Shown here: positions 1-9,500 of the stretch, in pieces
Position numbering within the stretch: the first letter of the stretch is position 1
Layout: the number at the start of each line of letters is the position of its first letter
Source: Bacteroidia bacterium
Lineage (GTDB): Bacteria > Bacteroidota > Bacteroidia > J057
Assembly (NCBI GenBank): GCA_030430575.1
Contig: JAUIKF010000033.1
Coordinates: 25,779-89,778, forward strand
Length of the DNA: 64,000 nt
Reading direction: 5' to 3'
The notes under the pieces: generated by a model
Database searches by the model: none
Seen by the model: the letters and a program-made list of their open reading frames with translations, nothing else
What the model was told of the DNA's origin: nothing
Translations under genes and position numbers: made by a program

Positions 1-2270
1 GTAGGGCCTGAGTTGATCGTGTCAGGAACGGTGAATGTCCCCTCCAGTGGCGTAGCCTGGGTCATGCCTGGGTCTATGACCAATTCATTGGCATCTTCAA
101 AGTCGCCATCGCGATTGTAGTCGATCCATACTCGCCAATATTCCCCAAAAGGCATATTGAGAAAGCCTGGAACCAAGCGATATGGATAGGATTGACCCGG
201 ATCTAGGTCTACTGAGAAAGTGGTGTAATCGCCATAGCCTCCGTCCTTGCCTGTACCGTTGGTTAGGCCAGCGATCGAAACGGTATCTATCCAGTCTTCT
301 GTCGCATCTTGAGAGATGGACGCGCAGAAAGTACCTTCTACACAGAATCCGCATCCTTTGGTTGTGAACCGCCAAATAGTCGAAATGGGGCTAGCCCCTG
401 TATCACATAATACTTCTATGAAAAAGCCATGCACGGTGCAGGACTGCAGGTTGCCCACAGCAAAGCTTGTGGTAGTCACCGTATCCCTGATCCACACCGC
501 CGTTCCAATCTCTTGGAAATTCACCACATAACCGCCTAGAGCCGCATATACAGCATCCCATGTCAAGACAGCAGAGCTATCCGTCACCATGATGGCTTGG
601 CCATTGGCAGGCGGACGGCAGCAGCCTTCCGAGGCAAAAGCAAAAATCGCCGACCAGTCGCTCGTGTCCATTCCACAGATACTGGCCACTTGGTATTCAT
701 AAGCTCGGCATGCGGACAACCCTCTGATTGTCAGGCTCATATTGTTGGAAGGTATATGCTGCCAAGCGCTTTGGCCTTGTTGTCGATAGCGTAAGAAGTA
801 GGATTGGGAATTGCTTAAGGCATTCCATGTTGCAAGAACAGAAGTGTCTGTGACTTGATCCACAGTAAGGTCATAAGGCGGGCTACAAGGGGCCAAGTTT
901 GACGAATAGGCGCGCAGGTGCAGCAGGCTTTGGTACAAATTTAACCGCCCAGCAGAAGCGGTACTATCGAGGGTAGGCAAAGAATCGACTGACTGAAGGA
1001 TACAACTTTTGATGACCGCAGCCATGCTATCGGGGTAGTTTTTGAAGCGGGCCGCAAAGGTGTTGCTGGCATCGGCGTGCATGAGGGCAATGGCGCCAGC
1101 TACTAGCGGCGTGGCCATGGAGGTGCCACTTTGGATGGAGTATTTGTTGTCGGGGATGGTGCTGGTGATCCAGGTGCCTGGTGCGCCCAGGTCTACATGG
1201 GTAGGGCCGTAGGCTGCGCCGTTGTTGCGGGCATCTTGGTCATTGGTATTGGTGACAACGATGAGAAACTCGGAAGCACAGGTCGAAGGCATGTCGCCGA
1301 CACGGTCTACATTGACCCCGCTATTGGCGGTGGAGGCGGCATTGAGGATGCCATAGGCACCAAGTGAGTCGTACATGGCGCACCAGATGGGGAAGTCCGC
1401 GACATCTCCATTGTCTACGCCAAAGGACGAATTGGTGGCGATGACATAAGCGCCTTCGGCGCCTTTCGTCAACTCGTAGCGCTTGCGCTGCGCCCAGACA
1501 TAGCCGTAGGCTTCTATGACTGTGGCTTCGCTGGTGCTGGAGCCCGCGATGTTCATGACTTGCAAGTTCCAATTCACGCCTGTGATGCCGGTCGTATTGT
1601 TGCCACGACCCGCGGCGATGCCTGCGACATGGGTCGCGTGGCGGGCTGCGGGCAGAGTGCCTGTTCCCGTATAGGCATTCCACCCCTCATAGTCATCTAC
1701 ATAGCCGTTTTGGTCGTCATCTATCCCATTTCCCGCAATTTCCTGATGATTTTTCCAAAAATACAGATCCTCATGTGTCAGGTCTGCCCCTTCATCTATT
1801 ACTGCCAAGACTAGGGTATCGCCCAATGGCCCCATACCTCCCGTAGCGAGGTCCCAAGCTTCTGGGGCGTCGATGTCGGCATCCACTACGCCAGTCCCTT
1901 GGCCTGTATTGTGCAGGTGCCATTGCGCCCCAAAGCTAGGGTCATCTGGGAAAGTCGCTTGCGACTTTCTGAGCGTAAGTTGGTGGTCGTACTGCACTAC
2001 TTGTACCGTTGGTTGGCCTTTTGCCCATTCCAACATGACTTCGGCCCCTATCTCTGATTCCTCAAAATGCAGCAAGTGAATATTCATGCCCGGAACGAGC
2101 GTTCGCTGATATTGCAGGAGTTGATTCGGGCTGTTTCGGAGAAATGACTCCACTGACGCCGTAGGCGCTAGCTGGACGATGAGCGAGCCTGGATTGCGCT
2201 GGGCGTGAAGAGAGAGGCTCAGGGGAATAAGGAGGGCTAAGAAGAGGGATAATGTATGGAGTCGTCTCAT
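1..2270 (-). CDS. Secreted subtilisin-like (S8) serine peptidase with Fn3-like and GEVED domains, 3' end outside window
   Basis: The reading frame is open from an ATG at 2270 to the window edge, so the C-terminus is missing (756 codons seen). A signal peptide (about residues 1-24, ending LHAQ) precedes an inhibitor-like propeptide. The S8 catalytic triad is visible: Asp in LAVIDEGAD (about 158), His in HATHVAG (about 211; the usual form is HGTHVAG) and Ser in SGTSMATP (about 384). After the protease come fibronectin-III-like segments and a GEVED-type domain (around 630-740, with WIDYNRDGDFED). Such architecture is typical of exported Bacteroidota proteases that carry a T9SS sorting domain at the C-terminus; that part lies outside the window, so T9SS export is inferred. 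A 20-bp palindrome sits in the linker between propeptide and protease. Family assignment is secure; substrate is unknown. Confidence 0.93.
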   Translation of the reverse strand, partial: MRRLHTLSLFLALLIPLSLSLHAQRNPGSLIVQLAPTASVESFLRNSPNQLLQYQRTLVPGMNIHLLHFEESEIGAEVMLEWAKGQPTVQVVQYDHQLTLRKSQATFPDDPSFGAQWHLHNTGQGTGVVDADIDAPEAWDLATGGMGPLGDTLVLAVIDEGADLTHEDLYFWKNHQEIAGNGIDDDQNGYVDDYEGWNAYTGTGTLPAARHATHVAGIAAGRGNNTTGITGVNWNLQVMNIAGSSTSEATVIEAYGYVWAQRKRYELTKGAEGAYVIATNSSFGVDNGDVADFPIWCAMYDSLGAYGILNAASTANSGVNVDRVGDMPSTCASEFLIVVTNTNDQDARNNGAAYGPTHVDLGAPGTWITSTIPDNKYSIQSGTSMATPLVAGAIALMHADASNTFAARFKNYPDSMAAVIKSCILQSVDSLPTLDSTASAGRLNLYQSLLHLRAYSSNLAPCSPPYDLTVDQVTDTSVLATWNALSNSQSYFLRYRQQGQSAWQHIPSNNMSLTIRGLSACRAYEYQVASICGMDTSDWSAIFAFASEGCCRPPANGQAIMVTDSSAVLTWDAVYAALGGYVVNFQEIGTAVWIRDTVTTTSFAVGNLQSCTVHGFFIEVLCDTGASPISTIWRFTTKGCGFCVEGTFCASISQDATEDWIDTVSIAGLTNGTGKDGGYGDYTTFSVDLDPGQSYPYRLVPGFLNMPFGEYWRVWIDYNRDGDFEDANELVIDPGMTQATPLEGTFTVPDTINSGP
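1950..1969. repeat. Perfect 9-bp palindrome inside the protease gene
   Basis: GAAAGTCGC and GCGACTTTC are separated by TT. The palindrome is read in frame as part of the linker between propeptide and catalytic domain. It looks like a small REP-type insertion, but only one copy was seen in the window. Confidence 0.6.
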
Positions 2271-2381
2271 GATCAAAATAATAAGCTATCAGGTTTGAAT
2301 AATCAAAGTGAAAAGGTAGGGTTTTTATGGAGTTGATTCGATAGACAAATAGGTGAATGCGTTACAAGGGGAAGAAAGGGA

Positions 2382-2538
2382 AAACTCAAATTCAAGCGCA
2401 AATTCAAGTGTCAAGTTCAAGTTTCCTTCAGACTAAAGGGCATTTTTTGAACCATATAAGGCATTTAAGGGCATATAAGATCAAAAAAAGTGCTCTTGCC
2501 ATTCTATCATTTTCTCATCCTATCATTCTATCATTTCC
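2382..2538. repeat. Mixed intergenic repeat block (families A, F and B)
   Basis: The 322-bp gap 2271-2592 contains no gene. It holds a run of TTCAAR-like motifs (family A, about 2382-2432), one arm of the CATATAAG family (F, about 2447-2480), and ATTCTATC-like motifs (B, about 2505-2538) that end shortly before a promoter-like element. The same three families recur in other gaps. Confidence 0.8.
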
Positions 2539-2565
2539 TAGAGAGATCGGTCTCACATATATTCT

Positions 2566-2573
2566 TATATTTG
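2566..2573 (+). promoter_or_regulatory. Bacteroidota -7 promoter element
   Basis: TATATTTG matches the TAnnTTTG consensus exactly and ends 19 bp before the ATG of the sugar-phosphate transferase. No clear -33 TTTG is present at the usual distance, so strength is uncertain. Confidence 0.5.
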
Positions 2574-2592
2574 GCACAAAATATGGCTCAGC

Positions 2593-3693
2593 ATGCAAAG
2601 TGCGATTATTCTTCTAGGAGCGTGTGCCTTTTCGTACATCCTCAACATTATATTACTCAAGTTCTCCAAAAATTTTGGGGTGCACAGTCGCCAATCTCAG
2701 AATATCATTCGCTGGGCGAGTACTTCTAAGCCAACCACTGGGGGGATTTCCTTTTACATCACCTTCTTGTTGGGGGCCATCTTCGTAATGGTCACACGAC
2801 CGGAACTCCTCACCTCGGGCAATCATTACCTGGCGCTGCTGCTGAGCGCAACGCTCGCTTTCCTCATCGGCTTTGCCGACGATGCCTTCAGCACCAATCC
2901 AACGCTCAAGTTTGGGGGCCAAGTTGTCTGTGGCCTGATTCTCGTGGCGTTTGACATCCACATCCACTTCTTCGATATATGGGCATTGGATGCCCTCCTT
3001 ACCGTCTTCTGGGTCGTAGGGCTGATGAATAGCCTCAACATGCTCGATAATATGGATGCCGTGACCTGTACCATCGCCATCACGATCCTCGCTGTAGTCA
3101 TGGCACAAGCCATCCTGGCCGAAGGCGTGAGCAATATGTTCTACATGCTCACAGTCATCGTGGGAGGATTTGTAGGCTTCTTGTTTATGAATTGGAACCC
3201 TGCCAAAGTCTATATGGGCGACACTGGCAGCATGTTCATCGGCCTGACTGCCGCCTTTATGGGCATCGAATACTTTTGGAACATTGAGACATCTCCTGAC
3301 AACATCTCCTACCTCCGCCGTGGCATCATTCCCGTCATGGTTTTTATCGTGCCGATCATGGATACGACTTTCGTGACCTATGCCCGACTCGCACGGGGAT
3401 CTTCGCCTTTTGTAGGGGGAAAAGACCATCTGACCCATCACCTGACCCACATCGGAATTCCCGAAAGCCTCATCCCCGTGACTTTGGGGATGGTTTCCGT
3501 CATCTCTGGCGGTATGGCGATCTATGCTTTCTTGCTGATTCCGGAATGGAGTCCTGTATACAATATCATATTTGGAACCTATCTGCTAGGCCTTGTCTTG
3601 GCCTTTTTTATCCTATACAAAAGAGGAGAACGCATCGGCAAAATGAAGGACTTATTGGCTAAACGAGAAGAAATGGCGGCTGGAAGGCAGTAA
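2593..3693 (+). CDS. MraY/WecA-family polyprenyl-phosphate sugar-1-phosphate transferase
   Basis: 366 residues with about ten hydrophobic segments, an integral inner-membrane enzyme. The family transfers a sugar-1-phosphate from UDP to undecaprenyl phosphate, starting O-antigen, capsule or related glycan synthesis. Family motifs visible are KPTTGG (about 46-51), the catalytic DD in FADDAFS (about 96), NMLDNMDA (about 152), GDTGSMF (about 210) and a histidine-rich DHLTHHLTH loop (about 277). NMLDNMDA replaces the commoner NxxDGxDG form. The two genes immediately downstream on the same strand are glycan-related, which supports WecA-like rather than peptidoglycan MraY function, since no mur genes are near. 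ATG at 2593 is chosen because an upstream ATG at 2583 lies in another frame. The sugar substrate cannot be told from sequence. Confidence 0.9.
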   Translation: MQSAIILLGACAFSYILNIILLKFSKNFGVHSRQSQNIIRWASTSKPTTGGISFYITFLLGAIFVMVTRPELLTSGNHYLALLLSATLAFLIGFADDAFSTNPTLKFGGQVVCGLILVAFDIHIHFFDIWALDALLTVFWVVGLMNSLNMLDNMDAVTCTIAITILAVVMAQAILAEGVSNMFYMLTVIVGGFVGFLFMNWNPAKVYMGDTGSMFIGLTAAFMGIEYFWNIETSPDNISYLRRGIIPVMVFIVPIMDTTFVTYARLARGSSPFVGGKDHLTHHLTHIGIPESLIPVTLGMVSVISGGMAIYAFLLIPEWSPVYNIIFGTYLLGLVLAFFILYKRGERIGKMKDLLAKREEMAAGRQ

Positions 3694-3696
3694 AGG

Positions 3697-3793
3697 CAAG
3701 TTCAAATACAAATTCAAGCGCAAACTCAAGGTACTTCCTGCCATTTAATCATTCCCCCTTCTCCCATTCTATCATTCACTCATTCTATCATTG
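3697..3793. repeat. Family A then family B motifs, running into the next start codon
   Basis: About 35 bp of TTCAAR-like motifs begin 3 bp after the previous stop, then ATTCTATC-like motifs follow. The last B motif contributes the TTG that begins the next gene at 3791. Confidence 0.75.
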
Positions 3794-4951
3794 ACCAGTC
3801 TCCTCCTCATCTCGGCCTTTGATCCATTACCTTCCGATGGCGTAGAGGTCATCCGATATCCTTATTTGGCAAAAGCCTTGACTGATGCAGGGGTTAAGGT
3901 AACCTACCTGACCGCAGATTTTTTTCATTATACCAAACGCTACCGTGAACCTGATCTGGAAGGGGAAATTGATGCCTGGGGCATGGATGTACACTACTTG
4001 CCCTGTCCGCCCTATAGGCGAAATATTGGCTTTTTTCGTCTGTACCACCACTACCGATTTGGGCGAGAAGTGCTTCGTTTTTTGCGGGAAAATGGGGCAA
4101 ATTATGACTTGATCCTCAGCGCTTTTCCGCCTATTCACGTGAATTATTTATTGGCAAAATGGGCTAAAAGGAATGGAATTCCCTATTTCGTGGACATACA
4201 AGACTTGTGGCCGGATGCTTTTGTAAAAAAAGGCTTGCCTCGGTGGCTCCTCCGCTCCTTCTTTCGCAAGCGTCGCTACGCTCTGCAATATGCGCGCGGC
4301 GTCATAGCCGTGTCTTGGGACTATCTTGTGGCCCTCGAAAGTGAAATCACCTCGGACCTCCAGCGATCTTTCCCTCTCGGTCTGAGCCCGACAGTTGACG
4401 AAATGGAGCAAAACTCCGCGCCTAGTGAATTCTTTACCTTAGTATTTCTTGGTGCTTCCTCCCAAATTCCCTTTCTCGAAGAGTTGATTCGAAGGTGGGA
4501 TGAACTGCCGAAGCATTATCGGCTGGTACTGGTCGGGCGTTCGCCCTTATTTAAAGGAAAACCATCGGAGCCAGATCGGCGGATCTTTTATCACTATGAG
4601 GTGGAAGAAGGGGAAAAACAAGCGTTGCTCGCCCAAGCAGATGTGGGGCTATTGATCACTGATCCGACCTTGCAAAGTCGCTTTCCCAACAAAGCCTTTA
4701 GCTACATGCGTGCAGGCCTTTCCCTAATCACGAATATTCGGGGAGGAGAATTGGAAGCTTTGTTGCTAACTAATAAGTTGGGCGGAGTATGTGCGGATTG
4801 GGAAGATTTTTTGGGTAAATTAGCGGAAGTAGAAGCTAATAGAACTGATGAAACACGACATCGGATCAAAGAATTTGCGGTGAAGCAATTTTCAAAAGAA
4901 GCTATTTATACAGCTTATGCGACCTTCATCCTAGATCAAGATTTATCCTAA
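3791..4951 (+). CDS. GT4-family glycosyltransferase (WbuB-like)
   Basis: 386 residues, GT-B fold. The N-terminal half begins LLISAFDPLPSDG and contains DIQDLWPDAF (about 135), a hallmark of WbuB-like transferases that add a sugar to a lipid-linked oligosaccharide. The C-terminal half has the nucleotide-sugar binding region with LVLVGRSP (about 240) and a late FPNKAFSYMRAG motif (about 295). No signal peptide, so a cytoplasmic or membrane-associated enzyme. The start is a TTG that sits within the upstream B repeat; the first beta strand follows at once and no later ATG would preserve it, so TTG is the best start. With the preceding sugar-1-phosphate transferase and the GT2 downstream it forms a surface polysaccharide cluster. 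Donor and acceptor are unknown. Confidence 0.85.
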   Translation: MTSLLLISAFDPLPSDGVEVIRYPYLAKALTDAGVKVTYLTADFFHYTKRYREPDLEGEIDAWGMDVHYLPCPPYRRNIGFFRLYHHYRFGREVLRFLRENGANYDLILSAFPPIHVNYLLAKWAKRNGIPYFVDIQDLWPDAFVKKGLPRWLLRSFFRKRRYALQYARGVIAVSWDYLVALESEITSDLQRSFPLGLSPTVDEMEQNSAPSEFFTLVFLGASSQIPFLEELIRRWDELPKHYRLVLVGRSPLFKGKPSEPDRRIFYHYEVEEGEKQALLAQADVGLLITDPTLQSRFPNKAFSYMRAGLSLITNIRGGELEALLLTNKLGGVCADWEDFLGKLAEVEANRTDETRHRIKEFAVKQFSKEAIYTAYATFILDQDLS

Positions 4952-4952
4952 T

Positions 4953-5001
4953 TTTCCATCCTCCATTTTCCATTCTCAATTTTTCATTATTCATTCCCTC
5001 C
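4953..5001. repeat. Short B-like motif run upstream of the DinB-like gene
   Basis: Repeated TCCATTTTCC / TTTTTCATT motifs fill the 50-bp gap up to the ATG at 5002. No ribosome binding site is visible. Confidence 0.5.
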
Positions 5002-5514
5002 ATGGATTCCGCTTATTTTATCCAACAACTCCAAGCCAATCAGAAAACCTTTCTTCACTTATTTGAAGGGCTGACCGCAGCAGAACGCCTTTGGAAGGCG
5101 TCCCCTGATCACTGGTGCCCGTTGGAAGTCCTTTGCCATTTACATGATGAAGAAGTCGAAGACTTCCGTATACGCCTAAAACTGGTGCTGGAGTCTCCTA
5201 CCCAAGATCCACCTCCCATCGATCCGCCTGCTTGGGTAAAGGATCGCAATTATATCGGTCAGGATTTTGAAGAAATGCTGTCAAAATGGATGAAAGAACG
5301 AACAGCCTCCCTCGAATGGCTCCAATCCTTGAAACATCCACAGTGGGACAATGCCTATCAGCATGCCACACGTGGTCCGCTCTCCGGCCATTTTTACCTC
5401 ACCAACTGGGTCGCACATGACTACCTCCACATCCGTCAACTAATACGGATCAAGTATGATTATGCCAGTGCCATTTCTGGGCAGGATGTGGCGTATGCAG
5501 GGACGTGGAAATAG
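5002..5514 (+). CDS. DinB-family four-helix-bundle protein
   Basis: 170 residues. The pattern is that of the DinB/YfiT metalloenzyme-like superfamily: a helix with FEGLTAAERLW near the start, a metal-ligand histidine in CHLHDEEV (about 46-53) and a second histidine pair in AHDYLHIRQL (about 138-147). Members bind a divalent metal with three histidines, and some are thiol transferases; most have no known role. There is no signal peptide, so it is cytoplasmic. It lies between two glycosyltransferase genes on the same strand, but nothing in the protein links it to glycan synthesis. Family call is good, reaction unknown. Confidence 0.85.
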   Translation: MDSAYFIQQLQANQKTFLHLFEGLTAAERLWKASPDHWCPLEVLCHLHDEEVEDFRIRLKLVLESPTQDPPPIDPPAWVKDRNYIGQDFEEMLSKWMKERTASLEWLQSLKHPQWDNAYQHATRGPLSGHFYLTNWVAHDYLHIRQLIRIKYDYASAISGQDVAYAGTWK

Positions 5515-5531
5515 GGGGGAGGAGGAAGTTT

Positions 5532-5634
5532 TATGTTCTAGGCTCTAAGTTCTAGGCAGAAAAACGACATAGAACATAGAACATAGAACATAGAACATAA
5601 AACTTAGAACCTAGAACCTAGAACCTAGAACATT
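5532..5634. repeat. Family C tandem-motif hairpin (AGAACAT/AGAACCT)
   Basis: A left arm of TTCTAGG-like heptamers (about 5532-5556) is followed by a right arm of AGAACAT/AGAACCT heptamers (about 5570-5632). The arms are reverse complements at motif level and fill the whole gap between two co-directional genes. Confidence 0.85.
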
Positions 5635-5638
5635 CTTC

Positions 5639-6388
5639 ATGATTTCAGCACTGATCATTGCGAAAAACGAAGCCAGCCACATCGAGCGATGTGTCGCTTC
5701 TTTGGTAGGCGTCGCAGATGAAATTTTGCTTCTGGATACAGGAAGTGAAGATGAAACGGTAGTGTTGGGGCAAAAAGCAGGGGCTACTGTCCACCGCACC
5801 GCTTGGCAAGGCTATGCCGCCACCAAAAACTACGGCCACACCCTCGTCCAGCATCCCTATGTCCTCTCCATCGATGCGGATGAAGCCTTATCTGAAACGT
5901 TACGGACAGCGATTCTTTCCCAAAAACCTCACCTTACAGGGGCCTATCAGATGGCGCGAAAGAATTACTATTGTGGAAAGTGGATTCGCTTTTGTGGTTG
6001 GTACCCTGATCTCAAAGTCCGCTTATATCCCAAAGAAAAGGCTAACTGGGAAGGGGCTTATGTCCACGAGCAGTTGGTATTGGACAAGGAGGTGACTGTT
6101 CATCGCTTGCTGGGCGATTTGCTTCATGACTCCATTGCTTCGCAAGCGGATCACGTGGCCCGCGCCCAGACCTACGCGGCCCTGGCGGCCGAAGGCATGC
6201 ATGCCCGCGGCAAGCGATTTTCTTACCTTAAGCTTTGGCTGAGTCCCTTAGCGCGCTTTATTCGCATGTATATCCTACAGTTGGGCGTCCTGGACGGCAT
6301 CGCCGGATGGCGGGTGTGTCTGGTCTCTGCCAAGGCAGTAGCCTGGCGGTATAGGGCGCTCCAAGGGAGCCGTTCAAAGGTTCAATAA
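5639..6388 (+). CDS. GT2-family glycosyltransferase (KdtX/WaaE-like)
   Basis: 249 residues with a GT-A fold. The start ISALIIAKNEA, the LLDTGSEDET loop (about 31-41) and the DxD-type metal site in SIDADEA (about 77-83) are standard for GT2. Later FCGWYPDLKVRLYP and WEGAYVHEQL (about 117-143) are typical of the lipopolysaccharide-core KdtX/WaaE subgroup. A likely role is adding a sugar to lipopolysaccharide core or a related cell-surface glycan at the cytoplasmic face. It is the last gene of the + strand polysaccharide cluster and converges on secA. The ATG lies directly after the family C hairpin with no purine-rich ribosome site. Acceptor is not determined. Confidence 0.9.
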   Translation: MISALIIAKNEASHIERCVASLVGVADEILLLDTGSEDETVVLGQKAGATVHRTAWQGYAATKNYGHTLVQHPYVLSIDADEALSETLRTAILSQKPHLTGAYQMARKNYYCGKWIRFCGWYPDLKVRLYPKEKANWEGAYVHEQLVLDKEVTVHRLLGDLLHDSIASQADHVARAQTYAALAAEGMHARGKRFSYLKLWLSPLARFIRMYILQLGVLDGIAGWRVCLVSAKAVAWRYRALQGSRSKVQ

Positions 6389-6537
6389 GGTTCAAATCGT
6401 TCAATATTTACTATTTCGGCATCCTTCATTCCTGACAAAAGTGGTTGACACTCCTCAAGTGTTAACTACTTATGAAGGATGCCGCTATTTCTTAGGAAAT
6501 TCCTTGAACGCCTTGAACTTTGAACCACTTGAACCTT
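6373..6537. terminator. Nested hairpin between convergent GT2 and secA genes, likely bidirectional terminator
   Basis: The outer arms are family A motifs (TTCAAAGG-like at 6373-6407, CTTGAAC-like at 6498-6537). Inside is a separate stem: CGGCATCCTTCAT (6417-6429) pairs perfectly with ATGAAGGATGCCG (6472-6484), and AAGTGGTTGACACT (6439-6452) pairs with 6457-6471 with two G-U wobbles in the + strand RNA. Position between convergent stop codons suggests termination. Confidence 0.7.
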
Positions 6538-6542
6538 CTTCC

Positions 6543-9500
6543 TTACCTCCTTGGGAAAGTCCGTTTCTTTCCGCCTTTGCGCGCTTGGGCGCGACGCTCA
6601 GCACGGCTGAGTTGCCGCTCTGGCTGCTCGCTGGCACCAGCCATGACACGACGCTCCTTGTCCATCTGCTGGCGGCGCTGCTTCTCTATTTGGTCATGTC
6701 GCGTATTGAACTTGCTGAAGTCGTCGCGACGCGCCTGGGTATTGTCCTGCTGGGCACGCCCCTCAATTTGCAAGTCTGCCTTGTAGATAGTAGAAAGAAC
6801 CTCAATATTGATGGTATTGAGCATTTGTTGGAACAGCTCAAAGGATTCAAATTTGTAGATCAATATAGGGTCTTTCTGCTCAAAGACGGCATTTTGGACC
6901 GATTGGCGCAGTTCATCCATCTCCCGCAAGTGACGTCTCCACTTCTCATCGATGATCTGAAGCGTGATCACCTTTTCCAATTCATTGATGATCGCTCTGC
7001 CTTCTGATTCGAGGGCATCTTCGACATTTACAATGATCTTGACGTCGTGTTTGCCATCGGAAAATGGAATCAAGATGCGATTGACCTGTGGGCTATTGCG
7101 CTTGATATTGGTGATGCCTCTATGAAGCTCAACTGCCAATACGCGCGTTTTTTGGGCGTAATATGCCTTGGCCGCATCGTATACGCGGTTTGTCAACTGC
7201 TCCTTCGTCTCATCGTTGAGGTTTTGTTCGGATATTTTGGGGTCGATAGACAAAAAGCGAATACAGTCCATCCGCAAGCCTTCGGCATCGGTGAAGTCTA
7301 TGTGGCGCTTGATCAGGTTCTCTGACAAGTCATAGAGCATATTGTCGAGGTCGATCTTGATCCGATCTCCGTAAAGCGCATTGCGGCGACGTCGGTAGAC
7401 GACTTCGCGCTGGTTGTTCATGACATCGTCATATTCCAAGAGACGCTTCCGCATGGCAAAGTGGTTTTCTTCCACTTTCTTTTGCGCATTTCCTATAGAC
7501 TTGGAGATAAGCGAATGTTGAATGACTTCCCCTTCTTTTAGGCCCATGCGGTCCATCACTTTGGCGATCCGTTCAGACCCAAAAAGGCGCATCAGGTTGT
7601 CTTCTAGTGACACATAGAACTGTGAACTACCAGGGTCTCCCTGACGACCTGCACGTCCGCGCAACTGACGGTCGATCCGCCGTGACTCGTGGCGTTCCGT
7701 ACCGATAATGGCCAAGCCACCAGCTTCTATGACCCCTGGGCCTAGCTTAATGTCCGTACCCCGTCCCGCCATGTTGGTGGCGACGGTGACAGCCCCTGGC
7801 TGGCCAGCCTTGGCGACGATATCCGCCTCTCGCTGGTGCTGTTTGGCGTTGAGGACATCATGGTCGATCTTCCGCGCTCGCATGGTGCGACTCAGGCGTT
7901 CAGAGACATCTACAGAGGTTGTACCTACCAAAACAGGCCTGCCAGCCTCCTGCAATTCTTCTATCTCATCGATGACCGCATGGAACTTTTCCTTCTCAGT
8001 CTTGAAGACCAAATCTTCTCTGTCGTCTCGTGCAATCGGACGATTGGTAGGAATCACTACCACATCCAGTTTGTAAATTTCAAAAAATTCACCTTCCTCC
8101 GTCTCTGCCGTACCGGTCATGCCTGAAAGCTTGTGGTACATTCGGAAGAAGTTCTGCAAAGTCACTGTAGCGTGCGTCTGGGTAGCTGCTTCTACCTTCA
8201 CATTTTCCTTGGCCTCGATTGCCTGGTGTAGGCCATCTGAATACCGTCTTCCGGCCAATACACGCCCCGTTTGCTCATCGACAATCATGACTTTCTTGGT
8301 GCCATCCTTATCATCGATGATGTATTCAATATCTAGGTCAAATAGGGTATAAGCTTTCAACAACTGATTGATGGCGTGGAGCAATTCAGACTTTTGTTCA
8401 TACTCTTTTGCCAACAACTCTTTTTGCTTCACCTTATCCTCTTCTGACAGTTCTTCTGATTTCTCAATCTCTCCAAACCGCGTCGCTACATCTGGCAAGA
8501 CAAATAGGTCAGAATCTTCTCCTGCACGGGTGATCAATTCACGGCCTTTGTCGGTGAGTTCTACCTGGTTATTTTTTTGGTCAATGGTGAAAAACAGCGG
8601 CTCATCAGCCTGCCACATATTTTTTGCATTGTCTTGTAGGTAAAATGCTTCCGTCCGACGCATGGTCGTGGTAGTTCCTTGCTCAGACAAGTATTCAATC
8701 AGCTTATTGTCTTTGGGCAATCCGCGAAAAGCACGGAAGAGATTAAGCCCTACTTCGTCGCGCTTTCCTTCCACACCAAAGTATTTTTTGGCTTCTATCA
8801 GGTAGCCATTCACGAGCTTCTTCTGCTCGTTGACCAGGCGTGAGATACGTGGCTTCAGCTCATAATACAGCTTGCTGTCTTGCTCATCGTCGCGGTCCGT
8901 CGGCCCTGAGATGATCAGCGGCGTACGCGCCTCATCGATCAAGACAGAGTCGATCTCATCAATAATGGCATAGAAATGCTCCTGTTGCACGAGAAACTCT
9001 GGATGCGTGGTCATATTGTCCCGCAAGTAGTCAAAGCCAAACTCATTATTGGTGCCGTAGGTAATGTCAGCGTTGTAAGCTTTGCGACGCTCTTCAGAGT
9101 TTGGCTGGTGGAGATCGATGCAATCGACGACCAATCCGTGAAACTGGAAGATCGGCGCATTCCACTCGGCGTCACGACGGGCGAGGTAGTTGTTGACTGT
9201 CACGACGTGGACACCCATGCCTGCGAGGGCATTGAGATAAACGGGGAATGTTGCCACCAGCGTTTTTCCTTCCCCGGTCGCCATCTCCGCGATCCGGCCA
9301 GAATGAAGTACAAACCCTCCCATGATCTGGACATCATAGTGGATCATACTCCATTTGATCTTAGCACCAGCAGCTTCCCATTCGTTTTTGTAAAAAGCGG
9401 AATGGCCATCTATTTGGATGTGCGGCTTGGTTTCTGCCAATTCGCGGTCATAATCATTGGCGACGACCCTCAATCCTCCATTCTCGGTAAGGCGGCGGGC

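Noticed and set aside
2653..3450. Long minus-strand frame opposite the sugar-phosphate transferase gene
   Set aside because: It is the complement of a clear membrane enzyme with conserved motifs; its composition (His, Asp, Glu rich) is typical of an antisense shadow.
6392..6410. Possible tRNA TPsiC arm (GGTTCAAATC)
   Set aside because: It is a family A TTCAA repeat; no acceptor stem or anticodon arm surrounds it. No tRNA was found elsewhere by eye.
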